This document shows positions 41,701 to 48,162 of a stretch of DNA of 64,000 bases, one piece after another. Source of the DNA: CAZBME01 sp964645835 (lineage in GTDB: Bacteria; Desulfobacterota; Syntrophia; Syntrophales; UBA8958); NCBI GenBank assembly GCA_964645835.1, contig CAZYDG010000085.1:99174-163173 (forward strand), read 5' to 3'. How positions within the stretch are numbered: position 1 is the stretch's first letter; every line of letters begins with the position of its first letter. Under the pieces are notes generated by a model. It saw nothing but the letters and a program-made list of their open reading frames with translations. It was not told the DNA's origin and made no database searches. Position numbers and translations under genes: made by a program.

Positions 41701-42953
41701 GGTTCGGATACGACGTCTCCGGCGCGGGGGACATCAACGGCGACGGTCTGGCCGACTTAGTCGTAGGGGCGCCTTATGCAAACTCCTACACTGGCGGCAG
41801 CTATGTTATCTTTGGTAAAACTAGTTCGGAAGCAGTCAGTGTCGGGGGGAGCTCTGCTCCAACATACATTGATGCCAATGGCGCTACCATAGCGTGCGGC
41901 TTCGCCATTGTGAACGGCAGCGGCTTAACCAATCAAAGCGGAATCAGTATTTCCGGTGTAGGTGACGTCAACGGCGACGGGTTGGCCGACTTCCTTGTGG
42001 GAGATTCCGAGGCTCATCCAGTCCTGCCCACAGCCTTCATGGTCTACGGCAAAACCGGTACTGAAACAGTTACCCTGAACGCCTCCGGTCCGACATACGT
42101 TGATGCCGGCGGCAATACGGTGGAGTGCGGCTACAACATCGTCGGCGCTATGTCAGGAGATTTAACCGGCAAAGAAGTCTCCGCGGCAGGCGACGTCAAC
42201 GGTGACGGCTTCGCTGACCTCATCGTGGGGGCGCCATATGCGGATACGATTGGGTATGTCAATAACGGCGCCGCCTACGTCATCTTCGGGGGGGCAAAGC
42301 CCACCACCACGGCAGTGGATATATTGGGTACAAGCGGCACCCCGACATTGACTGGTACTACGGCCTCCGAGACCATAATTGCCGGCGGTCCAGTTGCTCA
42401 TACCATCACCGGCAACGGCGGGGCCGACATTATCTACGGCGGCGCGGGCAATGACACAATCGTCATTAACGCCGACAATGTGGCCAAGCTCTCATCCGGC
42501 GTAACCGATGGTAATTACGCCCGCATCGACGGCGGCAATGGTATCGATACCATCAATCTCTATGGAAGCGGTATTGTCTTCGATCTCAGCAAGATTGCCA
42601 ATCAGAGCGCATCTAATCCGGGTGATTTTTCCCGGATTGAATCCATCGAAAGGATTAACCTTAATGGGTCAAGCAATAGCCTGAACATCTCAATAAACGA
42701 TGTTCTCGACATGTCTGAAATGAACGTGTTCCATAACGGCACGTTTGGCACAACTGAGCTTGGCGCGAGCGTCGATCGCTATCAGGTAGTAGTGGACGGC
42801 GTTGCAGGCAATTCGGTTACTCTGACAGGTGACTGGAACCATACATCTGTAAAAACGGTTACTGATAGCGGACATGCATATTCAGTTTATGATGCTACAG
42901 CAAGCCATGCCGAAATATTGATCGACCAACACGTCAGCGTTGCTTTTGCGTAA
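35742..42953 (+). CDS. Giant type I-secreted adhesin with two seven-bladed FG-GAP propellers
   Basis: This protein has 2403 residues from the ATG at 35742, behind AGGAGGAG; the longer frame from 35616 covers the promoter. Layout by residue: polar N-terminus with one hydrophobic stretch (IWPWVAGLAVVGVG) near 150; five Ig-like units with GATWxYQVDGGxWTxGSG at about 195-645; two further Ig-like domains to 846; seven FG-GAP repeats (GDVNGDGLADLIVG) at 850-1350; RTX-like GNDTITGNGGSD with a following domain to 1560; an Ig-like domain; seven more FG-GAP repeats at 1685-2180; a second RTX-like region and C-terminus. It lacks a Sec signal, consistent with type I export by the TolC, ABC and HlyD proteins encoded next. 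It would mediate surface or cell adhesion with calcium binding. Confidence 0.85.
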   Translation: MKNQSGNSRGDLLKNAGKKSKINENSQLPRADIQPTETNLDIAPVPENLNIQAGLAAKEVASTQAVFTGNTAEVFSADSVHAPEAPVLYSGYVQLADASGAVADYIHLADASAGSATDVLMTAPGPGSADTGSAGTGSAVGGSAPEETSSIWPWVAGLAVVGVGAGLAAGGNHGGGDSSSSGSSTPVPTPTVSTPTAALATDSGRSSTDGITNVKTVNVDGLQNGATWEYQVDEGAWTKGSGNTFDLTSGQHNYYVRQTDSAGHVSEISTYTYYYIPSFNEDPTILHGPLSLESSGGHNGITNVSTVTVKGLDTGATWEYQVDGGAWTQGSGTTFDLTTGQHSYEVRETDLAGNVSSPSSSFTFTYDATPPVAPTMVLTVDSGTPGDGITNVAAVNVTGLETGATWQYQVDGGSWTAGSGTSFNLTSGAHDYAVRQIDEAGNVSGLLSNTFTLDTTPPVAPTMALAVDSGTPGDGITNVATVNVAGMEAGATWQYQVDGGSWTAGSGASFNLTEGAHNYSARQTDAVGNVSGVSSNTFTLETTPPPVPPPPSDTTPPPVAPTMALAVDSGTPGDGITNVAPVDVANLEAGATWQYQVDGGSWTAGSGTSFNLTEGAHNDSVRQMDAAGNVSGVSSNAFTLDTTFPGTPLITGITGDSGTVGDHITNDNTLVISGTADAGATVQVNVDGVLKGTALADGSGNWTFDYRGTTLADNTYHIAAKVTDVAGNPATSADYAVKVDTTPPTVAISTDDMNLALNQAANITFTFSEDPGTSFVQSDVTVSGGTLGVISGTGLSRTAVFTPADGSTTNSVISVGSNAFTDAAGNANADGADADNTLTMTVRTMHPSNLTLSSIAAGTGGFVINGAGVSDKSGYSVSSAGDVNGDGLGDLIVGAPAISAAGKSGNSYVVFGKADTGEVDLSAVTAGTGGFVIGGLPSGSMTGCSVSSAGDVNGDGYADLIVGAKGTGTGGILDGGSYVVFGKAGMESVTLSTTSAPSYVDSHGATVSDGFALAKVHIGINSNVGYSVSGAGDFNGDGLADLIVGSDGNGSNRAFLVYGKTSSETVNLDLVGMTYVDAGGATKTGGVVISDLGNSIAVSTAGDVNGDGLGDLIVSNPYWNTNGNSYVVFGTTDTSNIDMINIASYEIGGFSIEGPSGDRYDGWSVSGAGDVNGDGLADLIVGSNAPTSSYGKSYVVFGKTDTSEVHLGVVAAGTGGFLINNGTGAADMSGYNVSSAGDVNGDGLADLIVGAYKADPNGIADSGASYVVYGKTGTEQVTLNASGPTYVDAGGTTRIAGYVINGSGASDYSGYSVSAAGDVNGDGLADLIVGAYQADPKGLSNAGASYVIFGGMQQATAVDYLGTSGDDTYTGSKYSETIVTGAGNDTITGNGGSDVMYGASGNDTFIINADNVAKLSAGVTGNNYARIDGGSGIDTIKLDGSGVMFDLTAIADQGAANPDGGSRISSIEKIDISGSGNNTLRVAPSDVIGMSEMNVFNAGNGWTGLGTQVDKHQLVIDGNAGDIVQLAKDPNLAGWTYSGSDATYGAQHYRIYNATDGTHAQLLINTDITVQHSLSVKMSDTALIYNDTAVETATVTFTFSDTPTSFGMGNISYDQNSGTLTNLAATGNPRVWTATFTPKENTYDAANAITVHDYVDAAGNVGETVTGPNYTIDTKNVYVSALGSRGFVINGTSHGDGGATRVSYGGDINGDGLDDLIVSVPFRAPNSIPSAGETYVVFGKTDSNPVNLTSLMSTNPAINPNKGFVMNGISSGDYLGIDSVSAAGDVNGDGLADILVNAQKPNNGTSFLVFGKTDTGTLNLSTVAAGSGGFVINGVGESDWAGHGLSAGGDVNGDGLADLLVGAYGADPNGVSSAGSSYVIFGKQDTGAVNLSAIAAGSGGFIINGSATSDYSGYSLSGAGDVNGDGLADIIVGAHKTATNGTESGSAYVVFGQTGNNTVNLGSSAVTFAGSGAANGFVINDVLSGQRFGYDVSGAGDINGDGLADLVVGAPYANSYTGGSYVIFGKTSSEAVSVGGSSAPTYIDANGATIACGFAIVNGSGLTNQSGISISGVGDVNGDGLADFLVGDSEAHPVLPTAFMVYGKTGTETVTLNASGPTYVDAGGNTVECGYNIVGAMSGDLTGKEVSAAGDVNGDGFADLIVGAPYADTIGYVNNGAAYVIFGGAKPTTTAVDILGTSGTPTLTGTTASETIIAGGPVAHTITGNGGADIIYGGAGNDTIVINADNVAKLSSGVTDGNYARIDGGNGIDTINLYGSGIVFDLSKIANQSASNPGDFSRIESIERINLNGSSNSLNISINDVLDMSEMNVFHNGTFGTTELGASVDRYQVVVDGVAGNSVTLTGDWNHTSVKTVTDSGHAYSVYDATASHAEILIDQHVSVAFA

Positions 42954-42958
42954 CAAAC

Positions 42959-43011
42959 GGGACGGTTCTCTTTACTGACAATCATCATAAGAAAGTAAAG
43001 AGAACCGTCCC
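42959..43011 (+). terminator. Perfect 18-bp hairpin after the adhesin gene
   Basis: GGGACGGTTCTCTTTACT at 42959-42976 is the exact complement of 42994-43011, with a 17-base loop, starting five bases after the adhesin stop. No T-run follows, so it may act with other factors as a terminator, as an mRNA-stabilising structure, or be a mobile repeat. The rest of the gap to 43539 holds two repeats and the next promoter. Confidence 0.55.
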
Positions 43012-43092
43012 AACCAATCCCTGCTTGCGGTGTCTGCCGGGGATTGCTCAATCCAATTTTATACACAGCAACATAAACACAAAACTGTTTAT

Positions 43093-43180
43093 CATGCTGG
43101 ATCCCCGATCAAGTCGAGGACAGGCTTGATCCGGCATCCAGTTTTTTTCTGGATTCCCGCTTTCGTGGGAATGACGGAAT
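43093..43180. repeat. Intergenic palindromic repeat (TGGATTCCCGCTTTCGTGGG type)
   Basis: GATCAAGTCGAGGACAGGCTTGATC and CTGGATTCCCGCTTTCGTGG followed by GAATGACGG are palindromic elements of a widespread intergenic family. No coding potential was seen. Confidence 0.5.
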
Positions 43181-43190
43181 AAACTTATTT

Positions 43191-43263
43191 CATTGTAGGG
43201 TGGAACAAGCGAAGCGGTTCCACCGGAAGATGGTGGATGCGCTCAGCTTCATCCACCCTGCAG
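43191..43263. repeat. TAGGGTGGAACAAGCGAAGC repeat, copy 2
   Basis: This 73-bp copy matches 35385-35457 with few changes and ends 55 bases before the paired activator sites of the tolC-like gene. It contains the palindrome GGTGGAACAAGCGAAGCGG and GTTCCACC. Confidence 0.75.
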
Positions 43264-43317
43264 CCAGCCCAAAACGAGTTTCTCAAGAACTTGCGCCATG
43301 CCCCACCGTTATTGAGA

Positions 43318-43490
43318 ATCCGGAATTGGCGGATTGTTATAAGTCCGGAAATTATGGACTGGCACATATATAAGGTTCTTCATCCATCCCGCCATGTTCT
43401 CCTCCTACTACTTCAGTGTCACATAACATTCTATAATCATTAGTTATATTAAGAAAGAGTCCAAACTCATTTTCGTGGCATGCTTCTTGA
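43318..43490 (+). promoter_or_regulatory. Paired activator sites plus sigma-54-like promoter (type I secretion operon)
   Basis: 17-bp sites at 43318-43334 and 43343-43359 (GTCCGGAAATTATGGAC), centres 25 bp apart, precede GTGGCATGCTTCTTGATA with GG at 43477-43478, ten bases, then GA at 43489-43490. The core TGGCATGCTTCTTGATA is identical to that of the adhesin promoter. Confidence 0.8.
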
Positions 43491-43539
43491 TAAGCACTTA
43501 TCTGTGTAACGATATTAGAAGTGCGGGCAAGGGGGTTAT

Positions 43540-44790
43540 ATGCTTCGAAGGACAATATCAGTTTTATTTGCAGTACTACTTTTTCTCTCTTTTATAGGCG
43601 AACCATCAGCTGCAACATGGTCATTTGACCAGATTATAAAAGAGGCGTGTACTACTTATCCATCTGTTTTATCTAAAGAGTCTGCAAGAAGTGCAGCCGG
43701 AGAGGATTTAAAAACGGCCAAATGGCAGCGTTTTCCCAACCCGAGCGTTGAAACAGGTTGCAACAAGGGTGGGAATAACTACTTAACAGGGCGTGTGGAT
43801 CAGATACTTTGGGCAGGCGGCAGAATATCCTCCGGAATAGATGCGGCAAAATCGACTTATGATGCTGCCGATAAAGCGATTTTAGAAGACAAATATAGTG
43901 TCGCTTTTAAGGTTATTGAAGCTTACGTCGATGCGTTGCGTCAACAGGGGCGAAGAACCATTAGCCAGACTAATGTCAAACAACACGAACTGCTGGACGA
44001 TACGATAAAAAGGCGTGTGGATGCCGAAGTCAGCCCGGAAGTCGATCGACGGCTCTCTCGGGCAAGACTTGCCCAGGCAAGCAATGAACTTTCAACTTTC
44101 CTTCAGGCCCTCGCTAAGAGTCTTACCCAACTGTCACAACTGTCCGGGAAGGATGTTACGGAAGTTGCGACAATAGATTTTAGCTCGATCAAATTGCCGG
44201 ATAACAAGACAGCGGCCATCAAACAGGCAGTATCCGTATCCCCGACTTTATCGAGGATCGCATTTGAAGAGAGTGCTGCAGAATCGCAGATAAAGCAAAG
44301 AAAATCGGCATTTTGGCCCAGTATTTCCCTGCGCTACGAGAAGAGTTATTATAATTATGGAGATCAAAGTTATCCCTATAACAATTACTCTAATGAACAG
44401 TTCTTGATTGTCCTTCAAGCCCAGCCGGGTGCGGGCCTGTCGGCATATTCCGGCATGCAGTCAGCCGTTGCCCGTAAGAAAACTGTCCAGGAACAGCGAA
44501 AGGCCTCTTTGCGGGAATTGACACAGGCAGTATCCGATGCGTGGGATGAAATGACGGCGGCGAAGGGGCGTCTTGAAGATTCTATTTTGGCAAAATCAAG
44601 CTCCATCGATGTATTTGAATCTTATAAAAAGCAATTTATTACCGGCCGCAAGTCATGGCTCGATGTCATGAATGCGGTACGTGAAGCAACTCAGTCAGAA
44701 ATCAATGTAGTAGACGTGGAGGCCCAGGTTGAGATTGCTGCACTCAGGCTTGCACTCTTGACCGGGAACTTGAACCTCGGGACTCCATGA
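43540..44790 (+). CDS. TolC-family outer membrane efflux protein
   Basis: This 416-residue protein has a signal peptide (ISVLFAVLLFLSFIGEPSA) and two OEP repeats with long helices (for example ISQTNVKQHELLDDTIKRR and LTQAVSDAWDEMTAAKGRLE). It is the outer-membrane channel of the type I system that would export the adhesin encoded upstream. It has its own sigma-54-like promoter with the same activator sites as the adhesin gene, so channel and cargo are probably produced together. The ABC and membrane-fusion genes follow. Confidence 0.9.
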   Translation: MLRRTISVLFAVLLFLSFIGEPSAATWSFDQIIKEACTTYPSVLSKESARSAAGEDLKTAKWQRFPNPSVETGCNKGGNNYLTGRVDQILWAGGRISSGIDAAKSTYDAADKAILEDKYSVAFKVIEAYVDALRQQGRRTISQTNVKQHELLDDTIKRRVDAEVSPEVDRRLSRARLAQASNELSTFLQALAKSLTQLSQLSGKDVTEVATIDFSSIKLPDNKTAAIKQAVSVSPTLSRIAFEESAAESQIKQRKSAFWPSISLRYEKSYYNYGDQSYPYNNYSNEQFLIVLQAQPGAGLSAYSGMQSAVARKKTVQEQRKASLRELTQAVSDAWDEMTAAKGRLEDSILAKSSSIDVFESYKKQFITGRKSWLDVMNAVREATQSEINVVDVEAQVEIAALRLALLTGNLNLGTP

Positions 44791-44900
44791 TAGAGTTTTG
44801 TAACTTTGCGGGGTGCGAAGCCGCGGCTTGGCTGTTTTGCATCGGAAATAATAATCATAGCGGCACCGGGATGCTGCATTAAAAGATTGGGGTAAAATTT

Positions 44901-46997
44901 ATGTCTACAACGTTAATTCCTGTAATTGAACATGCGGCCATGCTTGTCGGCCAGGCAATTCCTCGCGCCTGTGTCGATAATATTTTACGAGAAGCTGGCA
45001 CATCGGAAGACGACGATGCCGTTGCGATCTTCGACAGGGCATGGCAGGCAGGCAGACTGGAGGGAACTCCGGAGAAGATATCTCAACCGGAACCTCAGGA
45101 CTGTCCATTCGTATCCAGGGACCAGAAGCATGGCTGGGTGGTCGTTATAGCGCAATTGGCGGATGGGGGCTGGCTTGTCCAGCCGGCATCCGGCGGCATG
45201 ACGCGGATCGGCGGCTTACAGGAGTGTGTTTCGATTCCCCGCAGAAAAATCAACTATGGCGTGTTTGGGAAGACATTTAAAATTATCCTGCAATGCATTA
45301 AAAAGCACCGGACCGTTTTTGTCGAAACGGCACTGGCAACGATCCTGGTAAATCTGCTGGCCCTGGTGACTTCAATTTACAGTCTGCAGATTTATGACCG
45401 GGTTGTGCCGCAAAAGGGATACAGCACATTGATTGTGCTTTCAGTGGGGGTGGTATTTGCCATAATCTTTAACTTCGTCCTTTCTCTTGTGCGTAGCGTG
45501 ATCGTAGACAGAACGTCAACGATGATCGATCTGGAACTATCCCAGTGGTTTTATGAACGCGTCATGTCGATTTATATGGATGCGCGGCCCAAAGCCGTCG
45601 GAACCCTGGCCTCTCAGCTCAGGGGGTTGGAATGGGTTCGCGGGGTCATGAGTTCCTCTTCGTTATTTTTGTTTGCGGATATCCCATTCACCGTCTTTTT
45701 CATGTTTGTAATATATCTGCTCGGGGGTTGGGTAGCGATTGTCCCACCGATTTTCTTTGTGATCTCTCTTGTCTTGGGGGTGATATTCTTCTTTGATGTC
45801 AAAAGATATACCAAAATTAATCAGGGCCAGATCAATAGAAAAATCGGATTACTCGTCGAGTCCATCGAAAACGTCGAGGTCATAAAGGCCAACAATGCGG
45901 AGTGGGAGATGCAGTATCGATGGAATGAGTTGTCCAAAGAGGCTGCAGGTGTAGAAGACAAGCTGAAACAATACTTCTCTTTGCCTAATTATATTACCAA
46001 TACCGTATCGCAGCTCGGTTATGTCGCGTTGATCGGCTTCGGCGCGTATCTGATCACCAAGAATCAAATGACCATGGGCAGCCTGATTGCGTGCAGCATA
46101 CTCAGCAGCAGGGTATTAAATCCGGTAATGCAACTGCCGGCGCTCATGATCAAATGGGGGCATGCACGGGCTGCCATTGGAGAACTGGATGACCTGCTGG
46201 CGCGTGCCAACGAAATAGATGATCGCGCCGATATGATGATTCCGGGTGTTGTCGAAGGATATATTCGTCTTGAGGACGTCCGCTTCTTTTACGGAACCAA
46301 AGAGGTTATGTCCCTCGATGTACCCAGGCTTGAAATAAGGCCGGGGGAGACGGTCGGCCTTGTAGGCTCCATCGGATCGGGGAAAAGCACCTTGCTGAAG
46401 CTCTTGTCGGGACTTTATCGTCCAACTTCGGGAAGAATCTATCTGGACGGGTTGGATATGACGACAATAGCCCCCAGATTTATGAGAGAGCATTTATATT
46501 ATCTGCCGCAATTTGGCGGTTTGATCAGCGGTACACTGCGCCAAAATTTATTGCTGGGTTTACCGGATCCCGGCGATGAAGCCGTGCTTGATGCGGCCAA
46601 AAGAACCGGGCTCTTCGATCTGATCGGGAATCACCCCAGGGGGCTTAACCTGCCGATCACAGAGGGGGGTGCGGGAGTCTCGGGTGGGCAGCGCCAGGCC
46701 ATTGGCCTGACCAGGATGATTCTGGCAAAACCGAAGATCGTTCTACTGGATGAGCCGACAGCCTCAATGGATTCAACATCCGAGGCCAATATCGTTGCCA
46801 TCCTGAATCAGCTCTCTGATGAGGGCGTGACACTTATTGTCGCCACTCATAAGAGTTCCGTTTTGCCAGCCATCAAAAGGCTTTTAGTCATGCATAAGGG
46901 AAAGCTTGTCATGGAGGGACCGCGCGATCTCGTCCTGGCCAGGCTGTCGGGTAATGTTCAGGAAGTTCCTATTAGAGCTGTTGCAGGAGGTAATTGA
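44901..46997 (+). CDS. Type I secretion ABC transporter (LapB/HlyB-like)
   Basis: This 698-residue protein has an N-terminal C39-like domain without an evident catalytic Cys (about 1-115), six membrane helices at about 145-420 (TALATILVNLLALVTSIYSL onwards) and a nucleotide-binding domain. Walker A is GSIGSGKST, the signature is VSGGQRQAI and Walker B is IVLLDEPTASMD. A degenerate C39-like domain binds unfolded RTX cargo rather than cutting a leader, which suits a cargo with a C-terminal signal. It lies between tolC- and hlyD-like genes. The cargo is presumably the adjacent adhesin. Confidence 0.92.
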   Translation: MSTTLIPVIEHAAMLVGQAIPRACVDNILREAGTSEDDDAVAIFDRAWQAGRLEGTPEKISQPEPQDCPFVSRDQKHGWVVVIAQLADGGWLVQPASGGMTRIGGLQECVSIPRRKINYGVFGKTFKIILQCIKKHRTVFVETALATILVNLLALVTSIYSLQIYDRVVPQKGYSTLIVLSVGVVFAIIFNFVLSLVRSVIVDRTSTMIDLELSQWFYERVMSIYMDARPKAVGTLASQLRGLEWVRGVMSSSSLFLFADIPFTVFFMFVIYLLGGWVAIVPPIFFVISLVLGVIFFFDVKRYTKINQGQINRKIGLLVESIENVEVIKANNAEWEMQYRWNELSKEAAGVEDKLKQYFSLPNYITNTVSQLGYVALIGFGAYLITKNQMTMGSLIACSILSSRVLNPVMQLPALMIKWGHARAAIGELDDLLARANEIDDRADMMIPGVVEGYIRLEDVRFFYGTKEVMSLDVPRLEIRPGETVGLVGSIGSGKSTLLKLLSGLYRPTSGRIYLDGLDMTTIAPRFMREHLYYLPQFGGLISGTLRQNLLLGLPDPGDEAVLDAAKRTGLFDLIGNHPRGLNLPITEGGAGVSGGQRQAIGLTRMILAKPKIVLLDEPTASMDSTSEANIVAILNQLSDEGVTLIVATHKSSVLPAIKRLLVMHKGKLVMEGPRDLVLARLSGNVQEVPIRAVAGGN

Positions 46998-47000
46998 ACG

Positions 47001-48158
47001 ATGTGGTCAAGAAAAAGCTATAGCAGAATAATCTTCATATCATCCGCTCTCGTAATGATCGGCTCGCTGGCCTGGTCGGCCTGGGCTGAAATTGACGTGA
47101 TCGTTCGTGCGCCGGGTCAAGTTATAGCCAGTTCGCACAATCAGGTCATCCAGTCGGCGGACGGTGGGACAATAAAGGACATCTTCGTCAAGGAGGGCGA
47201 TCACGTAAAAACAGGGCAGACTCTCATTATATTTGAACAGGTTAAGCCTGAGGCTTCCTACCTTGTGAGTATGGCTAAAGCTGCGGCGCTGAAGGCCGCA
47301 ATCGCCCGCCTGCGAGCTGAGATATTGGGGGGGGAACCAAAATTCCCCGATGAACTCATGCAATATCCCGAGATTATTGCCAATCACAGATCGCTCTTCT
47401 CAAAGCGCCAGCACGCAATAAAAAGCGATATAGCCTCATTGAGGGAATCGCGCAGTCTTGCGCAGAATGAGCTGGACATGAAATTACCTTTATTGAAGTC
47501 GGGTGATGTCAGCAAGGCTGATATTTTAAGACTTCAAAGACAGGTTGTTGATATCGATTCAAAGATCACTACCATCAGGAACAAATATTTTCAGGACTGC
47601 CAGACCGAGCTGGCAAAAAATCAGGAGGATCTGGAAACCAATAAACAGGTGCTGGCCCAGCGAAAAGAACAGTTTGTCAATACTGTAATTAAAGCGCCCA
47701 TGGATGGGGTTGTGCGAAATGTGCGAATCACCACGCGGGGTGGAGTGGCGAAACAGGGTGAAGAAATAATGCAGATTGTCCCTGCCGATGACGATCTCAT
47801 AATAGAAGCCAAGGTGCAGACATCGGATATAGCATTTATTCGACCGGGTTTGCCTGCGTGTGTCAAGATGGACGCTTATGATTACTCGATTTACGGATCG
47901 CTGTCCGGCGTGGTTACGTATATCAGCTCGGATACACTGAATAAAGAGGAAGAAGTGCGCAACGTAAATGAGAAGCCTTATTTCAAAGTTCAGGTGAAAG
48001 TAATCGGGAAGAATTATGTCGGTAACGCTGCGGAAAAAATCAAAATACAGCCCGGCATGACAGCGAATGTGGAAATCAGGACAGCAAGTCATACTGTCTG
48101 GAATTATCTGACGAAGCCGATCACCAAGACCATCTCTGAATCCATGGGGGAAAGATAG
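47001..48158 (+). CDS. HlyD-family membrane fusion protein
   Basis: This 385-residue protein has one N-terminal membrane helix (IIFISSALVMIGSLAWSAWA), a biotinyl-lipoyl-like half (VIQSADGGTIKDIFVKEGD), a long coiled-coil hairpin at about 90-235, and a beta-barrel region with the family signature-like IKIQPGMTANVEIRT near the end. It spans the periplasm between the ABC transporter and the TolC-like channel. It starts three bases after the ABC gene and is followed at four bases by the glycosyltransferase gene, so all four proteins are probably translated from one mRNA. Confidence 0.92.
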   Translation: MWSRKSYSRIIFISSALVMIGSLAWSAWAEIDVIVRAPGQVIASSHNQVIQSADGGTIKDIFVKEGDHVKTGQTLIIFEQVKPEASYLVSMAKAAALKAAIARLRAEILGGEPKFPDELMQYPEIIANHRSLFSKRQHAIKSDIASLRESRSLAQNELDMKLPLLKSGDVSKADILRLQRQVVDIDSKITTIRNKYFQDCQTELAKNQEDLETNKQVLAQRKEQFVNTVIKAPMDGVVRNVRITTRGGVAKQGEEIMQIVPADDDLIIEAKVQTSDIAFIRPGLPACVKMDAYDYSIYGSLSGVVTYISSDTLNKEEEVRNVNEKPYFKVQVKVIGKNYVGNAAEKIKIQPGMTANVEIRTASHTVWNYLTKPITKTISESMGER

Positions 48159-48162
48159 CGTT

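Noticed and set aside
38385..42230. Regularly spaced GACGTCAACGGCGACGG-like DNA repeats resembling a repeat array
   Set aside because: They are in frame and encode DVNGDG calcium-binding loops of FG-GAP repeats; spacing is over 150 bases and the spacers code for protein, so this is not CRISPR.
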